Shown: positions 19,978-28,565 of the stretch, piece by piece
Layout of the letters: each line of letters begins with the position of its first letter
How positions within the stretch are numbered: position 1 is the stretch's first letter
Source of the DNA: Lachnospiraceae bacterium C7
Lineage (GTDB): Bacteria; Bacillota; Clostridia; Lachnospirales; Lachnospiraceae
NCBI GenBank assembly: GCA_900113385.1
Contig: FOPE01000005.1
Location: 35,975 to 99,974 of the forward strand
DNA: 64,000 nucleotides
Reading direction: 5' to 3'
Made by a program: the position numbers and the translations under genes
Notes under the pieces: generated by a model
Databases searched by the model: none
What the model was told of the DNA's origin: nothing
The model's input: only the letters and a program-made list of their open reading frames with translations

Positions 19978-20889
19978 ATGAATTTATTGTCTGGACTAGA
20001 AAAATTTGGAATTAAATCTGATGGCATCGGAGATATTTATCAAGATGAAAAACAAGATAAAAAAGAAGATGCCAAGAAGAAAAAAGAAGCTGAGGCTCCT
20101 AAAGTAAAAAAAGAAGAACCTAAGGAAACAGATTTTCTACTAGAAAAAGCAATTAGATGCCCAGTATGTGATAAGGTTTTTAAAACTTTAATTGTAAAAA
20201 ATGGTCGTATAAAAAGAAAAGAGTCTGATAGAGATTTACGTCCACGTTTTATGTATATTGATACCTTAAAATATGACATTGCTTCTTGTCCATTTTGTGG
20301 ATATACAGCAATGAATAGGTATTTTGAACATATTTCATCAATTCAAGTAAAGGCCGTTAAAGAAGGTGTGTGTATGAAGTATACACCATCTAACGAGCCC
20401 CAGACTGGAATAAGAGATTTTAGTTACGATGAAGCAATCGAAAGATATAAATTAGCATTATATAATGCTATGGTAAAAAAAGGAAAAACAAGCGAAAAAG
20501 CATATACTTGTTTGAAAATTTCATGGTTATATAGAGCTAAAATTGAGGAATTAGAAGCAGAAGCTGAAAAGGAAGGCGTAGAAGAAACAAAAGTTGAATC
20601 CATAAAAAAAGAAGTTGAATTATGCAGAACAGAAGAAGCTGCTTTTTATAATCAAGCTTATGAGGGCTTTGAAAAAGCAATATCTAGTGAGCTATATCCA
20701 ATTGCTGGAATGGATCAGAATACGCTTGACTTCTTACTAGCTTCAATGGCGTTTAAGCTTAAAAAATATGAGGTAGCATCGCGAGGTGTATCAAGATTAT
20801 TGGCATCCTCTTCCGCAACATCACGAATTAAAGATAAAGCTTATGATCTTAAGGAAGATATTATTACTGCAATCAAAAGTGGTACGTAA
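19978..20889 (+). CDS. DUF2225 zinc-binding protein, function unknown
   Basis: A 303-residue cytosolic protein of the DUF2225 family. A charged N-terminal segment rich in Lys/Glu (residues 20-50) precedes a conserved core. The core contains a first metal-binding pair CPVCDKVF (about residue 61), then the family block ESDRDLRPRFMYIDTLKYDIASCPFCGY with the second CxxC pair, then YFEHIS. The C-terminal half is helical and TPR-like (YDEAIERYKLALYNAMVKKG; YNQAYEGFEKAI), as in other members. The family occurs across Clostridia and has no established function. It probably shares the glnS transcript and is followed by a strong terminator. Confidence 0.85.
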   Translation: MNLLSGLEKFGIKSDGIGDIYQDEKQDKKEDAKKKKEAEAPKVKKEEPKETDFLLEKAIRCPVCDKVFKTLIVKNGRIKRKESDRDLRPRFMYIDTLKYDIASCPFCGYTAMNRYFEHISSIQVKAVKEGVCMKYTPSNEPQTGIRDFSYDEAIERYKLALYNAMVKKGKTSEKAYTCLKISWLYRAKIEELEAEAEKEGVEETKVESIKKEVELCRTEEAAFYNQAYEGFEKAISSELYPIAGMDQNTLDFLLASMAFKLKKYEVASRGVSRLLASSSATSRIKDKAYDLKEDIITAIKSGT

Positions 20890-21004
20890 TATTTAATGAA
20901 TCTAGATAAAATATGGATACAAGAATCTAAATACAAGATTCTATAAAAAGAATGTAAATACGAATAGTGTTTATATGATTAATGTAAAAAGAAAATGATA
21001 TATT

Positions 21005-21054
21005 AAAAGAACTTCTTGCAGATAAGTTAATATCTGGGAGAAGTTCTTTTTTGT
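21005..21054 (+). terminator. Strong terminator after the DUF2225 gene
   Basis: Arms AAAAGAACTTCT (21005-21016) and AGAAGTTCTTTT (21039-21050) pair perfectly. An inner CAGATA/TATCTG stem extends the hairpin and a T tract follows. The rest of the 20890-21252 gap holds no gene or promoter that I could assign with confidence. Confidence 0.88.
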
Positions 21055-21252
21055 TACATGTGTAATTAAATTTTGGTATAAATAATGTCGATAACATATC
21101 TGTGGAGTAATTGTTAGTTAGATATGAGAGATAGTAGAAAATGTTAACAAGAAGTTAATAGTGGAAAATTATGTTGATGCTAATATAGAGATATATAATG
21201 CAATATAAGGGAGTGACAAATAGTATTATTGTTAAAACTAGGAGGAACTGTA

Positions 21253-22377
21253 ATGAAAAATGATGATGAAGAAATGGTGAAATATATAGTGAATGCTATT
21301 AGATGTTCACTATTTTGGGATGAAAGCTGGTATAAAAAAACATATAATATTTCAGATGATATAAATGCATTGAATCATTATATTGTAGAAGGTTATAAAA
21401 TGGGATATGACCCAAGTCCTTTGTTTTCTGGTGAGAAGTACTATGAAAATAATCCGGATGTAAAATCTGAAGGGATTAATCCATTGGTTCATTATGAACT
21501 TTTTGGTGTTGAAGAAAATAGAAAATACAAAGTAGATACACATGAAATGTTAGAATTTTTTAAAAATAAATATCCACATTTACGTATGAAGCTAGATGGT
21601 GGAATTATAAGAGTACGTGTAACAGATAAATGTAATGCAAAGTGCAGGTACTGTGGATTAAGAGTTGGAGTTCTAGGAGAATGTCATGAACATATGAATC
21701 CCGATTGGTATATGAGATTGTTTAGACCAATTTACGAAAAGGTTGATCAGGTTTTACTTACTGGTGGAGATCCATTTGTGTGTAAAGAGAGTTACTCATT
21801 AATGGAGATGCTAGGAAAAGAGTATCCACATTTAAATGTGTTGGTAGAAACTAATGGAATGATGTTAAATGAAAAATATAGGGCACTTCTTTCAGAATGT
21901 TTGTATACAATACATGTTTCTTTAAATGCAAGTAATAGAAAAGTTTTTCAAGAAAGCTGTTGGGAAGGTGATGGAGGAGAAGTTTTCTTTGACAAAGTTC
22001 AAGAGAATTTAAAAAAATATGTAGCTTTGTTAGAATCTCGTGATATGCTTTGTTTTGCACCAGGTTATTCAATGGTTATTAATAAGGATAATTATTATGA
22101 TGTAATTGATTTTGCAAAACTAGCACTTTCATTAAAAGGAAAATATATTACATACTATTTTGATTATACGGAAAATGACATGTTAGCATCTTATTTTACT
22201 AATCCAGAAATAATGAGACCTACTTTAAAAAAACTTATGGAGATAGAGCGCGTTTTGGCTAGATATATATTAGTTACTTTTAGATTGTGGATACCTAATA
22301 AAGAAGCAGAAACTATTCAAAAAGAGGTAGACGAAGAGACAGATGCTGAATTGCAAAAAAATATGCGGACCTTTTAG
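21253..22377 (+). CDS. Radical SAM enzyme with N-terminal glycosyltransferase-type repeats (5' part of a frameshifted gene)
   Basis: 374 residues carrying the radical SAM core of an enzyme whose SPASM half lies in the next frame. Residues 14-53 and 57-87 are two copies of a repeat with the pattern W/YY...P.V...G.NPL.HY...G. The second contains EKYYENNPDV and GINPLVHYELFG. This repeat is characteristic of proteins that build cell-surface polysaccharides, where it accompanies glycosyltransferases. The 4Fe-4S motif is CNAKCRYC (Cys 127, 131, 134), followed by LLTGGDPFV (the GGE-like motif). The start at 21253 follows an AGGAGG site. The frame stops at TAG 22375-22377 just after an A7 run. Substrate unknown; glycan- or peptide-modification are both possible. 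Confidence 0.82.
   Translation: MKNDDEEMVKYIVNAIRCSLFWDESWYKKTYNISDDINALNHYIVEGYKMGYDPSPLFSGEKYYENNPDVKSEGINPLVHYELFGVEENRKYKVDTHEMLEFFKNKYPHLRMKLDGGIIRVRVTDKCNAKCRYCGLRVGVLGECHEHMNPDWYMRLFRPIYEKVDQVLLTGGDPFVCKESYSLMEMLGKEYPHLNVLVETNGMMLNEKYRALLSECLYTIHVSLNASNRKVFQESCWEGDGGEVFFDKVQENLKKYVALLESRDMLCFAPGYSMVINKDNYYDVIDFAKLALSLKGKYITYYFDYTENDMLASYFTNPEIMRPTLKKLMEIERVLARYILVTFRLWIPNKEAETIQKEVDEETDAELQKNMRTF
22354..22377 (+). other. Frameshift site (A7 run) splitting the radical SAM/SPASM gene
   Basis: A run of seven A (22355-22361) precedes the stop by 13 bases. Reading back one base here continues as KKYADLLEMAKDRS straight into the SPASM frame without a stop, giving one coherent protein of about 515 residues. 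The heptamer A AAA AAT also has the form of a -1 slippery site. A base-call error, a true mutation and programmed or phase-variable slippage cannot be told apart from one sequence. Confidence 0.8.
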
Positions 22378-22379
22378 AA

Positions 22380-22799
22380 ATGGCAAAAGACAGATCGGTG
22401 GAAGAAGAATATGAAAAAAGAAATGAAATTAGAAAGAAAAATGGAAAGCGTGAACTTTCGTTTGAACAAGATCAAGTAGCAACATTACATTTAGATGAAG
22501 TTTGTGATAAAGAGTTGTGTTTTTCACCATGGAAAATGCTTGATGTATATCCAAATGGTAACATGGCTTTTTGCGGTTGGTATCGTCCAGTGTTAAATTT
22601 AAAGAATTTTATTGATGAAAATAAAGAATTAGATTTGGACAAAGTGTATAATTCATACATATTTATGAGAGAAAGAAATAAAATATTTAATGGTAATTAT
22701 GATAATTGTCAATCTTGCTGCCCATTAAATGATGCAAAGAACCCTATTGTGAAGGCATATGAATATGGTTATGGTAGTTTACCAGACAGGAAGTATTGA
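22380..22799 (+). CDS. SPASM domain half of the frameshifted radical SAM gene
   Basis: 139 residues from the first ATG after the frameshift. The central cluster-binding region reads LCFSPWKMLDVYPNGNMAFCGWY, the typical SPASM opening where the auxiliary Fe-S ligands lie. It ends with NYDNCQSCCPLND (C..C.CC). No convincing ribosome binding site precedes the ATG, and the frame continues upstream of it without a stop to the A7 run. It is therefore the 3' half of the same gene rather than an independent one. A terminator hairpin follows at 22882. Confidence 0.78.
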   Translation: MAKDRSVEEEYEKRNEIRKKNGKRELSFEQDQVATLHLDEVCDKELCFSPWKMLDVYPNGNMAFCGWYRPVLNLKNFIDENKELDLDKVYNSYIFMRERNKIFNGNYDNCQSCCPLNDAKNPIVKAYEYGYGSLPDRKY

Positions 22800-22881
22800 A
22801 GTAATTATTAGTTGGAAAGACAAATTGAAAAAGCATAAAACAATACTAAAAAGATTAAAAAGGGGTAAATAGAAATAATTA

Positions 22882-22928
22882 AGGATGCAGGTGCTTATGC
22901 TGATTGTAAACACCGGCATCCTATTTTA
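22882..22928. terminator. Terminator between the radical SAM gene and argG
   Basis: Arms 22882-22893 (AGGATGCAGGTG) and 22911-22922 (CACCGGCATCCT) form a 12-bp stem with one mismatch. ATTTTATTT follows on the plus strand, and an A/T-rich flank on the other side also suits the converging argG transcript. Confidence 0.78.
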
Positions 22929-22966
22929 TTTGAGACTTATTTCTTATTAAAAATAGTTTAGATTGA

Positions 22967-24199
22967 TTAGTTGTTTTCAAAAGGATCAATACCTAATTCT
23001 TGCATTTTCATAGCACGTACTTTAAGTGGTAAACCAAATAAAGTGATGAAACCTTCTGCATCATGATGATCATACAAATCTCCAGTTGTAAAGCTGGCTA
23101 ATGACTCGCTGTAAAGGGAATATTTTGAAGTCGTTCCTGCTTTTATAATGTTTCCCTTGTATAATTTGAATTTTACTTCGCCTGTTACATGTTTTTGAGT
23201 AACATCCACAAATGCTTCAATAGCTTCGCGAAGTGGAGTAAACCATTTTCCTTCATATACTACTTGGGCAAGTTTGTTTCCCATTTCTTTTTGAACTTCG
23301 AAGGTAGCACGATCTAATACAAGTTCTTCTAATTGACGATGTGCTTCCATAAGAATAGTTCCACCAGGAGTTTCATAAACACCACGAGATTTCATTCCAA
23401 CAACACGATTTTCAACAATGTCGACAATTCCGATACCATGTTTTCCACCAAGTACATTTAATGTTCTAATAATGTCAGAGACTTTCATTTTCTTTCCGTT
23501 TACAGAAGTTGGTACACCAGCTTCGAAAGTTAAAGTGACATATTCGCCTTCATTAGGAGCTTTTTCAGGAGAATTGCTAAGAACAAGAAGGTGATCATAG
23601 TTTGGTTCTACAGCAGGATCCTCTAATTCTAATCCTTCGTGGCTGATGTGCCATATGTTTCGATCACGACTGTAACTTGAATCAGCAGAAAATGGCAAAT
23701 CAATACCATGAGCCTTGCAATAATCAATTTCATCTTGACGAGAGTCCATATTCCATTTTTCATCTCTCCATGCAGCGATAATTTTAATATCAGGTGCAAG
23801 AGCTTTTATGCCAAGTTCAAAACGAATTTGGTCGTTACCCTTACCTGTTGCACCATGACAAATTGCGACAGCGTTTTCTTTTCTAGCTATTTCAACTAAT
23901 TTTTTGGCAATACCAGGTCTAGCCATAGAAGTTCCTAATAAGTATTTGTTTTCATAAACAGCATCTGCTTTTACGCATGGAACAATATAATTGTCACAAA
24001 AATCATCTGTAATATCTTCGATATATAATTTTGAAGCACCTGAAAGCTTAGCTCTTTCTTCTAAACCGTCAAGTTCTTCTTCTTGTCCGCAATCAATGCA
24101 ACAACAAATTACTTCATAATCATAATTTTCTTTTAACCATGGGATAATTGCTGTGGTATCTAGGCCACCAGAATATGCTAATATAACTTTTTCTTTCAT
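22967..24199 (-). CDS. argG: Argininosuccinate synthase
   Basis: Joins citrulline and aspartate with ATP to form argininosuccinate, the penultimate step of arginine synthesis. The 410-residue protein starts [16 protein letters not shown], whose SGGLDT is the N-type ATP pyrophosphatase P-loop. It has [16 protein letters not shown] (citrulline/aspartate binding) and [15 protein letters not shown]. Length is usual for the family. It is transcribed away from the argC-GNAT-argB-argD cluster and shares a 516-base intergenic region with it. No argH follows; the lyase must lie elsewhere. The sequence is complete and shows no anomalies. Confidence 0.96.
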   Translation of the reverse strand: MKEKVILAYSGGLDTTAIIPWLKENYDYEVICCCIDCGQEEELDGLEERAKLSGASKLYIEDITDDFCDNYIVPCVKADAVYENKYLLGTSMARPGIAKKLVEIARKENAVAICHGATGKGNDQIRFELGIKALAPDIKIIAAWRDEKWNMDSRQDEIDYCKAHGIDLPFSADSSYSRDRNIWHISHEGLELEDPAVEPNYDHLLVLSNSPEKAPNEGEYVTLTFEAGVPTSVNGKKMKVSDIIRTLNVLGGKHGIGIVDIVENRVVGMKSRGVYETPGGTILMEAHRQLEELVLDRATFEVQKEMGNKLAQVVYEGKWFTPLREAIEAFVDVTQKHVTGEVKFKLYKGNIIKAGTTSKYSLYSESLASFTTGDLYDHHDAEGFITLFGLPLKVRAMKMQELGIDPFENN

Positions 24200-24715
24200 A
24201 AATTTATTCCTCTTTTATCAAATAGTAGTATATGTTTTTCTTCACTCTCCAGAGAAGTGTATATGTTCACGCAATTCAAACTATAAGTAAAACTTATGTG
24301 ATATATCGAAAACATAACTTATAAAATAAATATACAACAAGTGAAAAATAAAAACAAGTGAAAAAATATACAAAATAATAAATAAAAATACATTTTTGGA
24401 GTGTAAATTGCTAAAAATAAAAAATGAAATAAAATATAAAGATGATAGTACTAGTATTATGAATAGATATATGATATAACAATATTGTGTATACAAATAC
24501 CTAAGCTGATTGGGAAGAATAAATGCTAAACCAGTTATTGGGTATTACTAAGCATTGGAATATAGTATCTATTATCATTAAAAATGATCTAAAAAAGAAA
24601 AAAGTCTTGCATAATTTAATTGATAAATGTATAATTATGCATAAAATACAGAACAACTATTAATAAAAACATAAATTGAATCGATAATATAAAAGTATAA
24701 AAAGGAGCATAGAAA
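24200..24715. other. 516-base divergent regulatory region between argG and argC
   Basis: Very AT-rich and without a credible gene. The only open frame (minus strand, 24281-24496) is a low-complexity Phe/Ile/Tyr translation with no ribosome site. It contains the arginine-type operator at 24626-24643 on the argC side. No T-box or known riboswitch signature is visible. Confidence 0.6.
24626..24643. promoter_or_regulatory. Likely ARG box (ArgR/AhrC operator) upstream of argC
   Basis: AATGTATAATTATGCATA matches the general ARG-box pattern TNTGNATWWWWATNCANA at all fixed positions but the first. It lies 73 bases upstream of argC. A degenerate second half-site (TTGCATAATTTAA) lies about 20 bases further upstream, and paired boxes are usual for hexameric ArgR. 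Confidence 0.65.
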
Positions 24716-25771
24716 ATGATTAAAGTTGGAATTATAGGAGCTACAGGCTATGCAGGTGGAGAAATTGTCAGAATTTTACACAACCATCCCGACACAGAAA
24801 TTGTTTGGTATGGATCTCGCTCATATGTGGATGAAAAATATGCAAATGTCTATAGGAATATGTTTGAAATAGTGAATAACATATGTGACGATGGAACATT
24901 AGAAGAATTAGCAAGTAAAGTTGATGTTATTTTTACAGCAACGCCACAAGGTTTTCTAGCAAAGCATTTAAATGAAAAAATATTAAACCAAACAAAGGTT
25001 ATAGATTTAAGTGCTGACTACAGACTTAAGGATGTAAAAGTATATGAGAAGTGGTATAAAATTCATCATGAAAGTCCACAACTTATAGAAAAAGCAGTGT
25101 ATGGGCTTTGCGAAATTAATAGAGATAAAATTAAAAATACTGATTTAGTAGCAAATCCAGGTTGCTATACTACATGTTCTATTTTAACGGCATATCCATT
25201 AGTTAAAGAAAAAATTATAGATCCAAATACAATTATAATAGATGCAAAAAGTGGAGCTAGTGGAGCCGGTCGAGGTGCAAAAATACAAAATCTGTTTTGT
25301 GAAGTAAATGAAAACATAAAACCATATGGGGTTGCAACACATAGGCATACTCCAGAAATTGAGGAACAATTAGGATATGCAGCTAATAGTGATATAACAA
25401 TTGATTTTACACCACATCTTGTTCCTATGAATAGAGGAATTTTGGCAACAGAATATGCAACACTTTTACCTAAAAAAGATGGAACTTATCCAACGGAACA
25501 GGAAATTAGAGAAATTTACAAAAAATATTATGAAAAAGAGAAGTTTATTCGAGTCCTTGAGAAAGGGGCAATGCCTGAAACTCGTTGGGTTGAAACTAGT
25601 AATTATGTTGATGTAAATTTTGTGGTTAATGAAAGAACCCATAGAGTAATTATGGTGGGGGCACTAGACAATTTAGTGAAAGGTGCAGCAGGACAAGCAG
25701 TCCAAAATATGAACATTTTATTTGGTTTGCCAGAGGAAAGAGGAATTGATTTTGTACCTGCATTCCCATAG
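24716..25771 (+). CDS. argC: N-acetyl-gamma-glutamyl-phosphate reductase
   Basis: Third step of ornithine/arginine synthesis: NADPH-dependent reduction of N-acetylglutamyl phosphate to the semialdehyde. The 351-residue protein opens with the dinucleotide-binding IGATGYAGGEIVRIL, has the catalytic Cys in NPGCYTT (about residue 149), and ends with VDVNFVV...LVKGAAGQAVQNMN, typical of ArgC. An AAAGGAG site precedes the ATG. It is the first gene of argC-GNAT-argB-argD and is probably repressed by arginine through the ARG box upstream. Length is normal. Confidence 0.96.
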   Translation: MIKVGIIGATGYAGGEIVRILHNHPDTEIVWYGSRSYVDEKYANVYRNMFEIVNNICDDGTLEELASKVDVIFTATPQGFLAKHLNEKILNQTKVIDLSADYRLKDVKVYEKWYKIHHESPQLIEKAVYGLCEINRDKIKNTDLVANPGCYTTCSILTAYPLVKEKIIDPNTIIIDAKSGASGAGRGAKIQNLFCEVNENIKPYGVATHRHTPEIEEQLGYAANSDITIDFTPHLVPMNRGILATEYATLLPKKDGTYPTEQEIREIYKKYYEKEKFIRVLEKGAMPETRWVETSNYVDVNFVVNERTHRVIMVGALDNLVKGAAGQAVQNMNILFGLPEERGIDFVPAFP

Positions 25772-25798
25772 AAATAGAAGAGAGAAAGGATATATATT

Positions 25799-26344
25799 AT
25801 GGAAAAAAATAATTTATTAGATGAAGTTGAATTTTATGCAAAAAAAACAAGTGCATATATAGAAGTTTCGAAAAATAAAGAGAGCGTTCATGTGCGTCCA
25901 ATGAAAAAAGAGGACTATGAGCAAGTTTATGATTTATGGTTGCAGATTCAGGGATTTGGAATTAGAACTATAGATGATTCTAAGGAAGGCGTATATAAAT
26001 TTTTAGAGAGAAATCCTGGAATAAGCACAGTTGCAGTAGTGGACAATGGATCTCAAGAAAAAATTGTTGGAGCAATATTGTGCGGACATGATGGACGACG
26101 AGGATGTATGTATCATGTTTGTGTAAATAAAAAATATAGAAAAAAAGGAATTGGAAAAGCCATGACAATTGCTTGCATGAGAGCTTTGCAAAAGGAAAAA
26201 ATAAATGTAGTTTCCCTTATTGCATATAAAAATAATGAGGTAGGGAATCAGTTTTGGCATGGCGAAAATTGGAATGAACGTCAAGAAATGAATTATTACG
26301 ATTTCATACTAAATGATGAGAATATAACAAATTTCAATGAGTAG
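25799..26344 (+). CDS. GNAT acetyltransferase in the arginine operon, candidate N-acetylglutamate synthase
   Basis: A 181-residue single-domain GNAT acetyltransferase. The domain starts at HVRPMKKEDYEQVYDLW (about residue 30). Strand 4 and the acetyl-CoA loop are GHDGRRGCMYHVCVNKKYRKKGIGKAM, with the Q/RxxGxG motif as RKKGIG. It sits 27 bases after argC and 33 bases before argB, exactly where many Clostridia carry argJ. No argJ and no classical argA is visible in the window. By position it is a candidate for acetylating glutamate in the first step; if so, an argE-type deacetylase is needed elsewhere. Similar GNATs occur outside arginine operons, so this role is inferred from context only. Confidence 0.85.
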   Translation: MEKNNLLDEVEFYAKKTSAYIEVSKNKESVHVRPMKKEDYEQVYDLWLQIQGFGIRTIDDSKEGVYKFLERNPGISTVAVVDNGSQEKIVGAILCGHDGRRGCMYHVCVNKKYRKKGIGKAMTIACMRALQKEKINVVSLIAYKNNEVGNQFWHGENWNERQEMNYYDFILNDENITNFNE

Positions 26345-26377
26345 AATATTTTAATTAAAGAGCAAAGGAGTTTGAAA

Positions 26378-27283
26378 ATGTTAGATTTGAATGGGAATAT
26401 GAAAAAATGGCTTGATAAAGCAGAAGTTTTAATAGAGGCATTGCCATATATTCAACGTTTTAATGGAAAAATTATTGTAGTTAAATACGGCGGTTCAGCT
26501 ATGTTAGATGAAAATTTAAAAAGTCAAGTGATTCAAGATGTTGCTTTATTAAAACTAGTTGGCTTTAAACCAATCATTGTACATGGTGGAGGAAAAGAAA
26601 TAAGTAAATGGGTTAATAAAACGGGAATGAAACCTGAGTTTGTAAACGGATTTCGAAAAACTGATAAAGACACTATGGAAATAGTTGAAATGGTGCTTAA
26701 TAAAGTTAATAAATCTTTAGTTCAGTTAATGGAACAAATAGGAGTTAAAGCAATTGGAATTAGCGGAAAAGATGCTAGTCTTTTAAAAGTAGAGAAAAAA
26801 TATTCAGAGGGGAAAGACATAGGTTTTGTAGGAGATATTAAAGAAACTAATCCTGAAGTGATCTATGATTTATTGGAAAAAGATTTTTTGCCAATTATTT
26901 GTCCAGTAGGTATGGATGGAGAATACGATACTTATAATATTAATGCAGACGATGCGGCATGTGCGATTGCTGAATCTGTAAATGCTGAAAAACTTGTCTT
27001 TTTGTCTGATATAGAAGGTGTATATCAAGATCCAGACGATCCAGACTCTTTGATTTCTGAACTTAAAATTTCAGAGGCTAAAAAAATGATAGATGATGGA
27101 AGTATTACAGGAGGTATGATACCGAAAATAAATAATTGTATTGAAGCCACTAATAATGGAGTTTCTAGAGTGCATATATTAGATGGGCGTATACCTCATT
27201 GTATGCTTTTGGAATTTTTTACAAACCGAGGTATCGGAACAGCAATTTTAAGAGATGAGGAGAAAAAATTTAATGAAAACTAA
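26378..27283 (+). CDS. argB: Acetylglutamate kinase
   Basis: Phosphorylates N-acetylglutamate, the second and usually arginine-inhibited step. The 301-residue protein has the amino-acid-kinase motifs [10 protein letters not shown] (about residue 28), [14 protein letters not shown] (about residue 66), [27 protein letters not shown] and GGMIPKI (about residue 247). The N-terminal helix [25 protein letters not shown] matches the extension found in hexameric, arginine-sensitive enzymes. I chose the ATG at 26378, seven bases after AAAGGAG; a TTG two codons earlier would almost touch that site. It overlaps argD by 11 bases. Confidence 0.95.
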   Translation: MLDLNGNMKKWLDKAEVLIEALPYIQRFNGKIIVVKYGGSAMLDENLKSQVIQDVALLKLVGFKPIIVHGGGKEISKWVNKTGMKPEFVNGFRKTDKDTMEIVEMVLNKVNKSLVQLMEQIGVKAIGISGKDASLLKVEKKYSEGKDIGFVGDIKETNPEVIYDLLEKDFLPIICPVGMDGEYDTYNINADDAACAIAESVNAEKLVFLSDIEGVYQDPDDPDSLISELKISEAKKMIDDGSITGGMIPKINNCIEATNNGVSRVHILDGRIPHCMLLEFFTNRGIGTAILRDEEKKFNEN

Positions 27284-28469
27284 TGAATATATTGAAAAAA
27301 CAAAAAAAGAATTAGTTCATACATATAATAGATTTGATGTGATTTTTGATCATGGAAAAGGTGTGTATTTATACGATAATGAGGGAAAAGAGTATTTAGA
27401 CTTTGCAGCAGGAATTGCGGTTATGGCGCTAGGGTATGGAAACGAAGCCTTTAATGAAGAACTGAAAAAACAAATTGATAAATTAATTCATACATCTAAT
27501 TTGTATTACAACACTTCCGTTTGCGAGGCGGCAGAAAAAATACTTAAAATCAGTCAAATGGATAAAGTGTTCTTCACTAATAGTGGAACAGAGGCAATAG
27601 AAGGTGCTATTAAATCAGCAAAAAAATATGCATATTCAAAAACAGGTCATGCAGATCATGAAATAATTGCTATGAATCATTCATTTCATGGTCGCAGTGT
27701 AGGCGCGTTGTCTGTTACTGGAACGGAACATTATAGAACACCTTTTGAACCGCTAATGGGTGGCGTTAAATTTGCAGAATTTAATAACATTGAAAGTGTG
27801 AAAAAATGCATCACAGATAAAACTTGCGGGATAATTATGGAGACGATTCAGGGTGAAGGCGGAATTTATCCAGTTGAGGAAAAATTTATAAAAGAAATTA
27901 GAAAAATATGTGATGAAAAGGATATTTTACTAATACTTGATGAGATTCAATGTGGAATGGGCAGAACAGGAAAAATGTTTGCATGGCAGAATTACGGTGT
28001 TAAGCCAGATATTATGACATGTGCAAAAGCAATTGGATGCGGTATTCCAGTAGGCGCTTTTTTAATGACAGAAAAAGTTGCTAGATATTCTTTAGAACCA
28101 GGAGATCATGGTACTACATATGGTGGAAATCCACTAGCAACTACAGCAGTTTCAGCAGTTATTGAGCAGTTTGAAAAACAAGATATTTTAAATCATGTTA
28201 ACGAGGTGTCAAAATACCTTTGGGAGAAACTAGATGAATTGACAGAAAAATATGATTTTTTGATTTCTCATAGGGGTAAAGGACTAATTCAAGGAATTGA
28301 AACAACCCTGCCTGTTGGAGAAGTTTCTCAAAAAGCTTTAGACAATGGATTAGTTGTAATTACAGCAGGAAAAAATGTACTTAGATTTGTCCCCCCTCTT
28401 ATTATTGAAAAAAAGCATGTGGATGAGATGCTTTTTAAACTAGAAAAAACACTAAAAACATATTTATAG
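27273..28469 (+). CDS. argD: Acetylornithine aminotransferase
   Basis: PLP-dependent class III aminotransferase converting N-acetylglutamate semialdehyde to N-acetylornithine. The 398-residue protein has [14 protein letters not shown], the substrate-binding [16 protein letters not shown], the [15 protein letters not shown] block, and the PLP lysine in [28 protein letters not shown] follows. I chose the ATG at 27273, ten bases after GAGGAG and overlapping the argB stop. The next expected genes (argF, argH) do not follow, so the operon ends here or those genes lie elsewhere. Its product would still need deacetylation, since no argJ is present. Confidence 0.95.
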   Translation: MKTNEYIEKTKKELVHTYNRFDVIFDHGKGVYLYDNEGKEYLDFAAGIAVMALGYGNEAFNEELKKQIDKLIHTSNLYYNTSVCEAAEKILKISQMDKVFFTNSGTEAIEGAIKSAKKYAYSKTGHADHEIIAMNHSFHGRSVGALSVTGTEHYRTPFEPLMGGVKFAEFNNIESVKKCITDKTCGIIMETIQGEGGIYPVEEKFIKEIRKICDEKDILLILDEIQCGMGRTGKMFAWQNYGVKPDIMTCAKAIGCGIPVGAFLMTEKVARYSLEPGDHGTTYGGNPLATTAVSAVIEQFEKQDILNHVNEVSKYLWEKLDELTEKYDFLISHRGKGLIQGIETTLPVGEVSQKALDNGLVVITAGKNVLRFVPPLIIEKKHVDEMLFKLEKTLKTYL

Positions 28470-28489
28470 AAGAAAAACAAAAAATACAC

Positions 28490-28518
28490 TTGTAATAGTT
28501 GCCTTTTTTCGTTAAAAT
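28490..28518 (+). promoter_or_regulatory. Promoter of the comEA-comEC-holA operon
   Basis: TTGTAA (28490-28495) and TAAAAT (28513-28518) are separated by 17 bases, 47 bases before the comEA start. Confidence 0.5.
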
Positions 28519-28565
28519 AGTTAACAGGCATTGAGCTCCTTTTTGAATTAAAAGGAGATAGATTA

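Noticed and set aside
24281..24496. Minus-strand open frame of 71 codons between argG and argC
   Set aside because: Low-complexity Phe/Ile/Tyr translation in extremely AT-rich DNA, no ribosome site, overlaps the regulatory region.
24500..24715. T-box or riboswitch upstream of argC
   Set aside because: No AGGGTGG-type T-box core, no specifier-loop structure and no terminator; an ARG box explains regulation better.
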